A stretch of 64,000 bases of DNA from Aliiglaciecola sp. 3_MG-2023 (GTDB lineage Bacteria > Pseudomonadota > Gammaproteobacteria > Enterobacterales > Alteromonadaceae), in contig NZ_JAUORV010000014.1 in assembly GCF_030548205.1 (NCBI RefSeq), positions 1 through 64,000 on the forward strand, written 5' to 3'. Position 1 is the first letter of the stretch. The number at the start of each line of letters is the position of its first letter. The position numbers were made by a program, and so were the translations under genes. Below are positions 16,833-25,893 of this stretch, one piece after another. The notes under the pieces are model-generated. The model ran no database searches. It was not told the DNA's origin and saw only the letters and a list, made by a program, of their open reading frames with translations.

Positions 16833-18320
16833 TTAGGCTGATTTTGGTGAATCCACCAATCGGAGACCGTTGTGCTGAGTAAGTACTCTTTGTTCTCTGC
16901 TCTTTAGCTTTTTAAGATACTTGCTAAATGTTTTACTAATTTGTGTATCCCGTTTAATACGGTCAATTTGCGGCCAGGTTGCCTGTTCTGCACTAGAAAT
17001 CAATTTTTCAATACTGCGTAACGACGGGTTCGCTAAGATATGCTTCAAGCTGGCAAAACCCCGTTGAGGCAAAATATTAATATCGCCTACATATTGTTGA
17101 TCGATGACCGAGCGAAGTTTATGAATGCCTAACTTGGCACCTTTGTGAGACGTAACGCCTTCTAAAACGTCAAATGCGTATATGCTATTCATCTTAGTGA
17201 TGTTTGCAATGTGTCGCCAGGTAAGGGCCGCAATGCCTCTTGTATCTTTTTTATCACGGGATAAAAACGGCACAGCCAGAGGGTTTGTTTGACTTACAAT
17301 ACTATGGTTAACACCATAAAGGCGAGCTAACTGCTTAAAAGGCATATCAGCCATCAAGGAGCCATCAGCGAAACGTCGATTGGGAATATAGGGCACTATG
17401 TCACCATTTGCCTGTTTAGCTTTGAGTTGCACCGGGCTAAATACCAATGGGATGGCACATGAAGCTCTGACCGCTTGGGTAATAATTGCATTGGGCGAAG
17501 TTTTAGCATTCAGTAAACGAGAATATTGGTGTAAATCTGACGGTGAGACCGTTACAGTAACGTGACGGCCCGTTTTCTCGTAGGCTTCTTCAAATGTCAT
17601 TAAATCGAATAATTCGATTAATGCATTTTCTAAGTTTGAGCTATCCATTAGGCTGTTGCGCCCAAAGCCTTGCCATATACGCCAATTACTAAATTTTTCG
17701 TAAATATTTTGCGGTTCTAAAGCTTCTTTTAGTTCTTCATTGGTGCGGGTAGCAATGAGGCTCGCAATGATTGAGCCGGCACTTGCCCCTGAGACAACGT
17801 CTGGCAGTAAATCATGTTCGCTCAAAGACTTGACCACGCCACCGTGGAAAAATCCTAAACCCGCGCCGCCACTTAGCATTAGACAACTTTGACCAAACGC
17901 ATGGGCAGTTTCATCAAAGAACGATAGTTTCTCGTAAAAATCGATTTCAGACTCATCTGCGTGATAAATAAAATCTAAGGACTCACAGACTTGGTCGATA
18001 AATTCTTGGATGAGGTATTTTGTACCAATTTTGCTGTGATTTTTTATCGCTGAGTTGGCAATATTACCTAGGTTTCCATGAATTCCTTCATGCAAAATCG
18101 ACATCAAACCCAGTGCATCGCCCCGCGAACGGGCTAATTTAATGCGCTGTACACGTTTGCGAATAAGACGGTAATCGTATTCTTTACAGGCATCTTTTGC
18201 TTTCCAATCTTCTGCACCAGAAATTTCATCATGTTCTTGGCAGGCTTCCTTGTACTCTTGGTAACTTTCTGCATGTTTGATTGCAGCATTCAATTCGCTA
18301 AGGGAATCCCGGTACGCCAT
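16833..18320 (-). CDS. Patatin-like phospholipase/lipase with DUF3336 domain
   Basis: A 495-residue protein. The N-terminal DUF3336 region (to about 140) precedes a patatin domain with oxyanion motif SGGAGLGFFHGG, nucleophile elbow SGASAGS (Ser near 180) and the Asp of the dyad in ADGSLMADMP (near 319). The DUF3336-patatin architecture is that of yeast Tgl3/4/5 triacylglycerol lipases and of bacterial relatives. Storage-lipid or phospholipid hydrolysis is therefore likely. ATG 18320 is chosen over an in-frame TTG at 18329. It is convergent with the phasin genes. Confidence 0.9.
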   Translation of the reverse strand: MAYRDSLSELNAAIKHAESYQEYKEACQEHDEISGAEDWKAKDACKEYDYRLIRKRVQRIKLARSRGDALGLMSILHEGIHGNLGNIANSAIKNHSKIGTKYLIQEFIDQVCESLDFIYHADESEIDFYEKLSFFDETAHAFGQSCLMLSGGAGLGFFHGGVVKSLSEHDLLPDVVSGASAGSIIASLIATRTNEELKEALEPQNIYEKFSNWRIWQGFGRNSLMDSSNLENALIELFDLMTFEEAYEKTGRHVTVTVSPSDLHQYSRLLNAKTSPNAIITQAVRASCAIPLVFSPVQLKAKQANGDIVPYIPNRRFADGSLMADMPFKQLARLYGVNHSIVSQTNPLAVPFLSRDKKDTRGIAALTWRHIANITKMNSIYAFDVLEGVTSHKGAKLGIHKLRSVIDQQYVGDINILPQRGFASLKHILANPSLRSIEKLISSAEQATWPQIDRIKRDTQISKTFSKYLKKLKSREQRVLTQHNGLRLVDSPKSA

Positions 18321-18386
18321 ATGGTTCAACCTATTTAACTTAGTACGATTAGATACTAAGACTATTTAATTAAAAGCCTTTAAACC

Positions 18387-18412
18387 TAGCCCTTTTGACT
18401 AAAAGGGCTAGA
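18387..18412. other. Perfect stem-loop upstream of the patatin gene
   Basis: Eleven-base perfect arms (CTAGCCCTTTT and AAAAGGGCTAG, loop gact) lie about 70 bp before the patatin start. No T-run follows on either strand, so it is more likely a leader structure or a protein site than a terminator. The rest of 18321-18764 holds nothing else I recognise. Confidence 0.6.
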
Positions 18413-18764
18413 AATTAAAACTATAATAAACTGTTGTCGTTATAAAAACTAACATCTCATCAGCTAAAAAAATATTAGCCATTAGTATGCTGTATTAATA
18501 AAACATTAAATTAGAAAACGCTACCCAATTTAACGGAAATTATAGGGTTGAAGTCCGTTAACCTTAATGCATAATTATAATATTAATAATCAACAGCATA
18601 AATTTGATTGACCATTGTAATGGCAGCGTTTAGCCTGACCTAAGTATCGGGCTTAGCGTAGACTCAAAAGCGATGATTTATTGAACAGCCAGCTTCGCTA
18701 AGTAACTATCTTACGAGTTTGTTTTTCATTTCTGATTAACTTAATAAAGGCATCCACGCTACTT

Positions 18765-19967
18765 ATGCAATGGATTTTAGAAAATTACCTGCTGTTGCTG
18801 ATCCCAATCACCAGCGGGATAGTAGGTTGGGCAACTAACTTTCTAGCAGTCAAAATGATGTTTTATCCAATAGAGTTTATTGGTATTCGTCCTTTTTTCG
18901 GCTGGCAAGGACTTATTCCTATGAAGCGCAAGGAAATGGCCGAAATAGAAGTCGAACTGGTCTTAGGCAAACTGCTAAGTGTCCAAGAACTCGCTGATAG
19001 AATAGAAGCAGATAAATTAACCGCGTCCATTCAACGTCGACTCAAACAAGTGTTAAGAAAAGTTGTCAACCAGGTCATGCAGGAGTCTGCTCCTCAAATG
19101 TGGGCGTCTATGCCCGTGCAAGCTAAAAATTTGGTGTACAAACGTGTTGAAGCTGATATTCCTAACGTCGTTGCTAAAATGGTCGACGATTTCAAACACA
19201 ATGTAGATGAAATTCTGGATATCAAAGAATTAGTGGTGGAACACTTAGTCAATGACCCCGAGCTTATCAATGAGATTTTTTTAAGATCCGGTGAAAAAGA
19301 GTTTCCGTTTATCGAGCGTTCAGGTCTTTATTTCGGCTTTCTATTCGGTTTGCCTACTATGGCTTTCTGGTATTGGTTTCAAAGTTGGTGGATTTTACCC
19401 TTAGGTGGTTTAATCGTAGGCTATGCCACCAATTGGATCGCAATTAAAATAATATTCGAGCCAAAGAAGCCCATTCGATTCTTAGGGTTGACCTTTCAAG
19501 GTATGTTTTTAAAGCGCCAAAAAGAAGTGTCTGAAGTGTATTCTGAGATCATCGAGAAAAAGCTTATCAACTCTAAAAACATCACTGATATAGTGCTGCA
19601 TGGCTCAGGATCGGCTCAACTTTTGGAATTGATTGAGCTTCATGTGAATGATGCTATCGAGCGTTATGTGGCAATAGCTCAGCCTTACTTTGCATTAGGT
19701 GTTGGCTCTGAGAAGTATTACCGAATGAAAGAGCTTGCCGTGAAAATGATTTTTGATAGTTCTGACAAGTATCTGCAATATGCCCATGAATATGCCAATG
19801 ATGCCTTAAAAGTTGGGGATGATTTGTGCGCAAGAATGCAACTACTTACGCCTGAAGAGTTTGAAGGGGTATTACGCCCTGCTTACCAGGCCGATGAATG
19901 GAAGTTGATTGTGGTTGGAGCTATTCTTGGGATGATAGCCGGTTTTATGCAGCTTTATCTAATTTAA
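18765..19967 (+). CDS. DUF445-family membrane protein
   Basis: A 400-residue protein with an N-terminal hydrophobic segment containing GIVGWATNFLAVKMMFYP, a near-repeat of that motif in the middle after two helices (GGLIVGYATNWIAIKIIFEP, about 215-234), and a C-terminal membrane helix (VGAILGMIAGFMQLYLI). The soluble stretches between are helical and charged. This internal duplication of a G-ATN-AxK-F-P motif is characteristic of DUF445 (YheB/YjiN-like) proteins. The function is unknown. It stands alone between divergent and convergent neighbours. Confidence 0.88.
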   Translation: MQWILENYLLLLIPITSGIVGWATNFLAVKMMFYPIEFIGIRPFFGWQGLIPMKRKEMAEIEVELVLGKLLSVQELADRIEADKLTASIQRRLKQVLRKVVNQVMQESAPQMWASMPVQAKNLVYKRVEADIPNVVAKMVDDFKHNVDEILDIKELVVEHLVNDPELINEIFLRSGEKEFPFIERSGLYFGFLFGLPTMAFWYWFQSWWILPLGGLIVGYATNWIAIKIIFEPKKPIRFLGLTFQGMFLKRQKEVSEVYSEIIEKKLINSKNITDIVLHGSGSAQLLELIELHVNDAIERYVAIAQPYFALGVGSEKYYRMKELAVKMIFDSSDKYLQYAHEYANDALKVGDDLCARMQLLTPEEFEGVLRPAYQADEWKLIVVGAILGMIAGFMQLYLI

Positions 19968-20029
19968 CCCTCCATCAGTCAATCACTCGCTTCTGTCTTC
20001 TTACTTGCTGTTTATAATAGAATAATCGT

Positions 20030-20803
20030 TTAATTATTCTGGCCTTCAATAAGGTCAAAAATACCGATCAATGACAAGGTCAATTTATGTTTAGGCGCAA
20101 GTTCAATTAACGGTTTTTTAGCTTGATGGGATTCACGCATTTTCACTGATTGCGCAACATATTCCGGTAGTACTGGATAATCTTCGTCTAATAACTCGTT
20201 GATGATCTGTTTTGGCAGATTCGCATTACTCATAAACTGATTGGCAATAATACCTTCTATCTCTAAATCAGGATTATGATCTTCTTTAATTTCGGCAATT
20301 TTCTGTTGCAAGCTGTATAAGCCTTGTCTGGCAAAATCATCACAATCAATGGGAATTAAACAGCGTGACGCAGCGATAAGTGCCGATAAACTAAAGAAGT
20401 TTAGGGCAGGAGCAGTATCGATATAAATACGGTCATAATCCTGTTCAAGGGCTTCTAGCGCTTCTTTTAGCTTATAAATTTTGTGTCTACTGTCCAACTC
20501 ACTTTCCAATTCAGTTAATCGTGCAGAACCGGCAATGATATCCAAGTTTTTCACTTTGGTGGGCTGACAAAATGCGTTTGCTGGTTTGCGATGCAAGTGA
20601 AACGTAATCGTTTGTTCAAACAGGTTGGCTATAGTGCAATCATCATCCTTTTTTATGGCATCTAGGTAGGCAGTACTATTACATTGAGTATCCAAATCGA
20701 CCAATAAGGTTTTAAGGCCGTTATGGGCTGAAATAGCTGCGAGGTTAACGGTTAAACTCGATTTTCCTACGCCACCTTTTTTATTAAATAGCACTCTTAT
20801 CAA
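20030..20803 (-). CDS. Solitary ParA/Soj-family ATPase
   Basis: A 257-residue protein with a deviant Walker A (NKKGGVGKSS, residues 8-17), the ParA Walker A' strand (TLLVDLDTQCNSTAY) and the Walker B-like DRIYIDTAPALNFFSLSAL. It starts at TTG 20803 with AGAGG upstream. There is no ParB partner or parS-like array nearby, and the length is short, as in orphan ParA/MinD-like ATPases that position cellular cargo. It is 3.5 kb from the PhaF-like phasin, and a role in positioning granules is speculative. Confidence 0.88.
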   Translation of the reverse strand: MIRVLFNKKGGVGKSSLTVNLAAISAHNGLKTLLVDLDTQCNSTAYLDAIKKDDDCTIANLFEQTITFHLHRKPANAFCQPTKVKNLDIIAGSARLTELESELDSRHKIYKLKEALEALEQDYDRIYIDTAPALNFFSLSALIAASRCLIPIDCDDFARQGLYSLQQKIAEIKEDHNPDLEIEGIIANQFMSNANLPKQIINELLDEDYPVLPEYVAQSVKMRESHQAKKPLIELAPKHKLTLSLIGIFDLIEGQNN

Positions 20804-21028
20804 GGGAATTGCCTCTGGTTATTGGTTGCTAAAATTGATTCATCTATTTACTAACTAATCGGGGGCGACCTTTGGCGTTATACATTTATACAATTTGTGA
20901 TGTTACAGACAAATAATAATGTTAATGGCCAAAAAGTAAACATAATTTACCCTAAACATGATTCAAATGAATAACCTATTATTTTATTTCTAGCACTTGT
21001 ATGTTGCTAATATTTTATGGAATGATAG

Positions 21029-21121
21029 ATGAAAATATTTTATCCAATTTACAAACCCATGTTACTTCCCGGTGTGCGTTTGTTATTTAAATTGGCCATG
21101 CAAGAAAATTTATTCGACTAA
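21029..21121 (+). CDS. Candidate 30-residue small ORF
   Basis: ATG 21029 opens a 30-codon frame (MKIFYPIYKPMLLPGVRLLF and more) ending at TAA 21121, with GGAATGA just upstream as a possible ribosome site. The product would be a basic, amphipathic peptide rich in aromatic and Leu residues. It lies 15 bp before the TetR gene on the same strand and could be a leader peptide or chance. The rest of the gap (20804-21028) shows nothing else. Confidence 0.3.
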   Translation: MKIFYPIYKPMLLPGVRLLFKLAMQENLFD

Positions 21122-21136
21122 CTTTGGTTGTTCAGT

Positions 21137-21787
21137 ATGAAAACGGCAGAGAAAATACTAGTCACTTCGTTGGATTTATTTAACCAACACGGGGAGAGTA
21201 ATGTCAGTAGCGTTGATATTGCGGTTGAATTAGATATTAGCCCAGGAAATCTTTACTATCATTTTAAAGGCAAAGAGATGATAGTATCAGAACTGTTTGA
21301 ATTATATAAAAATCAAATAGATACAGCATTTAATTCAGCAACTAACAAAGATTTGACTATTGAAGAGTTTTTTTATTTTCTGTACGTCATTTTAGAAAAA
21401 GGTCATCACTTTCAATTCCTCTTCCATAATCAAGCTAATCTCGCTGAAAATTATCCCATGGTGGCTAAAAAGTTTAAGTTGCTGATACTTTCACAAGAAA
21501 GAAGTATTGAAAAATTAATCAATGTTTTCATTAAAAAGGGCAGTTTAAAGGCGAGTTTTCACCAAGGAATTCAGATTGTTGAGCTGGTTGGTCTAGTGTT
21601 TAGTCAATCAGCGAACTATTATGCTTTAAAAGGTCAAAATATAAGCGATGAAACTTACTTATATAAAGGCTTGGCGACTATTCTATTTGCGGTATTACCA
21701 TATATTGATCTACCGCCCGGGGAGCTGCATCATTTGCAAGAAGCAATCGCAACTCAAACTTTGGTAAGCGCGTTAGGCGTTTCCTAG
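21137..21787 (+). CDS. TetR/AcrR-family transcriptional regulator
   Basis: The N-terminal TetR helix-turn-helix is clear (AEKILVTSLDLFNQHGESNVSSVDIAVELDISPGNLYYHFKGKEMIV), followed by a helical ligand/dimer domain; about 216 residues from ATG 21137. An in-frame TTG at 21128 is possible. It lies 28 bp before the WS/DGAT gene on the same strand, so it may control that gene or its lipid pathway. The effector is unknown. Confidence 0.9.
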   Translation: MKTAEKILVTSLDLFNQHGESNVSSVDIAVELDISPGNLYYHFKGKEMIVSELFELYKNQIDTAFNSATNKDLTIEEFFYFLYVILEKGHHFQFLFHNQANLAENYPMVAKKFKLLILSQERSIEKLINVFIKKGSLKASFHQGIQIVELVGLVFSQSANYYALKGQNISDETYLYKGLATILFAVLPYIDLPPGELHHLQEAIATQTLVSALGVS

Positions 21788-21815
21788 AAATCCGTACGTT
21801 TAAGGAATATTGAGA

Positions 21816-23315
21816 TTGACTAAGAAACTATCATTTCTCGACAAAACATTTTGGATTACTGAGTCTGAAGATAACCCAAAACACGTTGCCAGTTTGCAGC
21901 TTTTGGAAATGCCAGAAAATGCTTCCTCTACCTATGTTGAAGATTTGTGTAACGAGGTAAAACAATTCGACAAAGGTGTGAGCCCTTTCAATGGCACAGT
22001 TAAAAGTTTTATGGGGTTTCCCATTGGCCTTAATGAAATTGATACCTTAGATATGGATTATCATGTTCAATATCATGTGGTTGACGATGTAAATGATAAA
22101 GAAGCGTTGCATAAATTTGTCGCCAAACTACATGAACAGTGGTTGGATCGTGACAAACCCCTTTGGCAGTACCACTTCATTACTGATAACCACAGTAATG
22201 TGTATGCCATTTATGCCAAAGTGCATCATTTATACGGTGATGGGGCGACATTAATTCGCTGGTTCCAGGCAGGATATTTGCCCGAAAAAAATACTGATAC
22301 TTTTATACCGGTTTGGGCAGCTAAAAGACGTACTCGTAAGCGCAGAAAGTTAGGGATCTTAACGTTAATTTTTGGCGGTGCCTTTGAGTTATTTATGGTG
22401 GTGTTCGACTTACTTTATATTGTTCTGCGCTTACTGATGAAGTTAACGCGAATCAACTCTACTTATATGCCGTTACCTTTCTCAGGAACCAAAACCTTAT
22501 TAACGGGCCAAGTCAAAAAAGGCAGGGTTGTTTCAACGGTAGATTTGAACTTTGCCCGGGTAAGGGGATTAAGTAAGCGTGCCAGGGCATCTGCTAATGA
22601 GATTTTACTTTGCTGCTTTGACATTGGGGTACATCGATTTTTGATGGATAGAGGTCACACCTTTAAAAAAGCCCTATACACCAACATGCCAATTAATTTG
22701 CGTAAACCTGGCGATCAGGCAGCAGGGAACAAAATAGCCATAGTCCCCGTACGTTTAGCCCACGGTAAGAACGACCCCTATTTACGCTTGCGTCAAATAA
22801 TTGAAAATCACCGCATTGTAAAACGCGCAGCAAAGCGTTCCAGACCTCTAGCATTCAGTTATTACACTGTGCTAATACAGTCTTATTCGTTAATATTTGA
22901 AATGTTACGATTATCGGATTTTGTCCGTCCAATTGCCAATATTCTTATCTCTAATGTGCCTGGCCCCACAGATATACGTTACTTAAAAGACAGTAAGTTA
23001 CTTTCTTGCTATCCCATTTCAACTATGACGCCAGGTGGGGGAGTAAATATTACTTTAATTACCTATGCGGGAACGGCTAATGTTGGGATTGTTTGCTGTG
23101 ATAAAAACGTAAAATCCCTGGAAACGTTGTCGGTTTACTTCACCGAAGCTTTTGAAATGCTTGAAAAGTGTATTGATGATCCTTCTCTGAATATTGATGA
23201 TATAGGTGAACGCGTGCGGCAAACGGATCTATCGATTGTCGATGATGAGGTTTATGATCAAGAAGATGAGCATGATCATTTGGAAACCGAAGAAGCCACA
23301 AAAAAATCTGCTTAA
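21816..23315 (+). CDS. Wax ester synthase/diacylglycerol acyltransferase (WS/DGAT)
   Basis: A roughly 499-residue acyltransferase that joins acyl-CoA to a long-chain alcohol or diacylglycerol, giving storage wax ester or triacylglycerol. The active-site motif HHLYGDG (HHxxxDG, about 136-142) is intact. Other family signatures are MPINLRKPGDQAAGNK and NILISNVPGP (PLW-like and ND-like regions). A hydrophobic stretch at about 190-215 may bind the membrane. TTG 21816 has AAGGA 8-9 bases upstream and is preferred over TTG 21810. The C-terminus is an acidic His/Asp-rich tail. Its stop overlaps the convergent gene by 4 bp. Confidence 0.9.
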   Translation: MTKKLSFLDKTFWITESEDNPKHVASLQLLEMPENASSTYVEDLCNEVKQFDKGVSPFNGTVKSFMGFPIGLNEIDTLDMDYHVQYHVVDDVNDKEALHKFVAKLHEQWLDRDKPLWQYHFITDNHSNVYAIYAKVHHLYGDGATLIRWFQAGYLPEKNTDTFIPVWAAKRRTRKRRKLGILTLIFGGAFELFMVVFDLLYIVLRLLMKLTRINSTYMPLPFSGTKTLLTGQVKKGRVVSTVDLNFARVRGLSKRARASANEILLCCFDIGVHRFLMDRGHTFKKALYTNMPINLRKPGDQAAGNKIAIVPVRLAHGKNDPYLRLRQIIENHRIVKRAAKRSRPLAFSYYTVLIQSYSLIFEMLRLSDFVRPIANILISNVPGPTDIRYLKDSKLLSCYPISTMTPGGGVNITLITYAGTANVGIVCCDKNVKSLETLSVYFTEAFEMLEKCIDDPSLNIDDIGERVRQTDLSIVDDEVYDQEDEHDHLETEEATKKSA

Positions 23316-24037
23316 AACTTAAACCGAATGCAGCGTTGCTCTACACAAACACTGCGGCCATGTTGCATGAACAATGCTTCTTGCCAATCATCGGGGTCTA
23401 GTTTGTAAACGAATTCTGGATTGTGTTTGGTTTTGTCTAACAGGCTTGAAATCTGCGGTTTGTGGTAATCCAGTACTCGTTGCTTGCTGCCCGATAAATA
23501 AAGCTTTAGATAATCTGCTGCAACATCTGAACTACCAGCAGTCATTAATCCCAGTGCTGACTTAAAAGTACCTGATATTAAGCTCTGCACGCTTTTAGGA
23601 AAGACTAAGGAAAGTAACTGTTTAGAATCGTTAAGTAATGCATATTCGTCATTAATCAATCTGATTGTCGCTAAATTCAAAGAATCAATTTCCACCGTTT
23701 TGCTCACGGCATTGTATTTCGGTGTTACCTCTAAAATAATCAACAAATGAGCTCGGTAAAGTGGATTGCCAACAGCATCTATATTGAGGCTTGAGTAGAG
23801 CTGCACTTTCACAACATCACTATTATGGGGGATGTCTATCTCGGCCTCGAGAATGGCCAATTTGCCATTTCCCACTGGAACCTCCACGTCAAAGGTTTGG
23901 GGAAAATGTGGCCGTGCTAATGCATTTAACTCTTCAATGGTATAATCCACATGGCGCAATTTGCCAAGTTTGATCATCCATTTCGCCATCCATTCGTGGA
24001 GTGCTAATGAAAATCGTTTTCGAAGAGTGTTTGCCAC
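23312..24037 (-). CDS. Hypothetical protein convergent with WS/DGAT
   Basis: A 241-residue protein with a basic N-terminus (starting from GTG 24037) and no clear signal peptide or membrane helix. The middle (about 50-160) looks like alternating beta strands of a lipid- or ligand-binding sheet fold (ILEVTPKY, VEIDSLNLATIRLI), somewhat like DUF1439/YceB-type proteins, but I cannot assign a family. It overlaps the WS/DGAT stop by 4 bp tail to tail. The function is unknown. The lipid context is only a hint. Confidence 0.75.
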   Translation of the reverse strand: MANTLRKRFSLALHEWMAKWMIKLGKLRHVDYTIEELNALARPHFPQTFDVEVPVGNGKLAILEAEIDIPHNSDVVKVQLYSSLNIDAVGNPLYRAHLLIILEVTPKYNAVSKTVEIDSLNLATIRLINDEYALLNDSKQLLSLVFPKSVQSLISGTFKSALGLMTAGSSDVAADYLKLYLSGSKQRVLDYHKPQISSLLDKTKHNPEFVYKLDPDDWQEALFMQHGRSVCVEQRCIRFKF

Positions 24038-24267
24038 TTAGTTTTAACTTATTTACCTTAATCTATTGTTAAGTGTGAAGGTGAGGGGCTTTTAATGTCA
24101 AGTTTGTCGTTATTTATTTAGATCAACCTGTACATTAAAGTAACAACCCGTTTTATTTTTTGATAAACTAACTGGTATGACATCAGAGCAGTTGACCTGT
24201 CTTGTGAACTCAAATAACTATTTATTCGTAACCTTAACTAATTACAACCTTTAAAGCAGAAACCGGC

Positions 24268-25887
24268 ATGCATGAATTAAAACAGACCCAATTTGATTTT
24301 ATTGTTATTGGCGCAGGTTCCGCTGGTTCTACTTTAGCATCTCGTTTAAGTGAAAATCCTAATGTTCAGGTTTGTTTACTTGAAGCCGGTGGCAAAGACT
24401 CAAATCCTTTAATCCATATTCCATTTGGTTTGTCGTTGTTATCCAGAATTAAAAATGTCGGTTGGAATTATAATACGGCAGCACAAGTCAATTTAGATAA
24501 CCGTGAACTATATTGGCCTCGCGGTAAAACCTTAGGTGGCTCTAGCTCTATTAACGCTATGTGTTATATACGTGGTGATCAGAAAGACTATGATGATTGG
24601 CAAGCTCAAGGGGCTCAGGGCTGGGATTGGCAATCCGTTAAACCTTATTTTATTAAATCTGAACGTCAACAACATGGCGCCAGTGAAAACCATGGCGATG
24701 AGGGTTTGTTGCATGTCAATGACCTGCGGCATACCAATAGATTATCCCAATCGTTCGTTAAAAGTGCAGAACAAGTTGGCGTGCCGATATTACAAGACTT
24801 CAATGGTAAGGAACGAGAAGGGTTCGGGTTTTATCAAGTAACCCAAGTCAATGGACAGCGATGCTCAAGTGCAAAAGGCTATTTAAAGCCCGCATTAGAG
24901 CGCTCTAATTTAACCGTGCTTACCCATGCACAGGTGGAGCACATTGTGATTGAAAATAACGTTGCCAGCGGTGTTAAACTGCATTTTAAAGGCAGCTTGA
25001 TACATCTTAATGCTAAGCGGGAAGTGTTGCTGTGCGGCGGGGCAATCAATAGTCCACAGGCGCTCATGTTATCTGGAATTGGCCCTAAAGCTCATCTTGC
25101 AGAGCATGGCATAAAAGTTAATGTTGATTTACCCGGTGTTGGGCAGAATTTACAAGATCATTTGGATGCAATTGTTCAACAGCGCTGTAAAGCCCGAGAA
25201 AGTTACGCTGTGGCGCTCCCGTCATTGCCAATGTATGTCAAATCCATATTCCAGTATTTATTTGGACGTAAAGGATTAATGACGTCGAACATTGCCGAGG
25301 CTGGTGGATTTGTTAAATCTAAATATGCTACGGACCGCCCTGATCTGCAATATCATTTTTTGCCCGCAATTTTATTAAATCATGGACGCAGCACTGCGTT
25401 TGGTTATGGGTACGGTATCCATGTGTGTTGTTTATATCCTAAAAGCGTAGGTGAAATTAGATTAGCATCATCAGATCCCCTGGAACCCGCTATTATTGAT
25501 CCAAACTATTTAACTCATCAAGATGATATAGCTGTGATGATCGATGGTGTACGCAAAGCCCGTGAAATATTAGCCGCTAGGGAGTTTGATCAATACGGCG
25601 CGCGGGAAATAGGGCCAGGAATCGCTGCTCAATCAGATGAAGAAATTCTAGCGTATTTACGTAAACGGGCAGAAACCATTTATCACCCTATTGGCACCTG
25701 TAAAATGGGAAATACTGAGGATCCGATGACGGTGGTCGATAGCGAACTAAAAGTGAAAGGGGTTACAGGCTTAAGAGTGGTTGATGCATCGGTGATGCCG
25801 AGTTTAATTGGTGGTAATACTAACGCTCCAACTATCATGATCGCTGAAAAAGCGGCTGATATGATAAAACAGCAATATAACCTATAG
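24268..25887 (+). CDS. GMC-family FAD-dependent oxidoreductase (choline/alcohol dehydrogenase-like)
   Basis: A 539-residue flavoenzyme. The N-terminal Rossmann motif FIVIGAGSAGSTLASRLSE binds FAD; the GMC signatures WPRGKTLGGSSSINAM and a GGAINSPQALMLSGIGP segment are present; the C-terminal catalytic His pair region is YHPIGTCKMG ... VVDASVMPSLIGGNTNAPTIMIAEKAA. It resembles BetA and AlkJ. Oxidation of an alcohol to aldehyde is expected. In a lipid setting a fatty alcohol substrate is plausible, but choline cannot be excluded. It is convergent with the TetR gene downstream. Confidence 0.9.
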   Translation: MHELKQTQFDFIVIGAGSAGSTLASRLSENPNVQVCLLEAGGKDSNPLIHIPFGLSLLSRIKNVGWNYNTAAQVNLDNRELYWPRGKTLGGSSSINAMCYIRGDQKDYDDWQAQGAQGWDWQSVKPYFIKSERQQHGASENHGDEGLLHVNDLRHTNRLSQSFVKSAEQVGVPILQDFNGKEREGFGFYQVTQVNGQRCSSAKGYLKPALERSNLTVLTHAQVEHIVIENNVASGVKLHFKGSLIHLNAKREVLLCGGAINSPQALMLSGIGPKAHLAEHGIKVNVDLPGVGQNLQDHLDAIVQQRCKARESYAVALPSLPMYVKSIFQYLFGRKGLMTSNIAEAGGFVKSKYATDRPDLQYHFLPAILLNHGRSTAFGYGYGIHVCCLYPKSVGEIRLASSDPLEPAIIDPNYLTHQDDIAVMIDGVRKAREILAAREFDQYGAREIGPGIAAQSDEEILAYLRKRAETIYHPIGTCKMGNTEDPMTVVDSELKVKGVTGLRVVDASVMPSLIGGNTNAPTIMIAEKAADMIKQQYNL

Positions 25888-25893
25888 TTTTAT

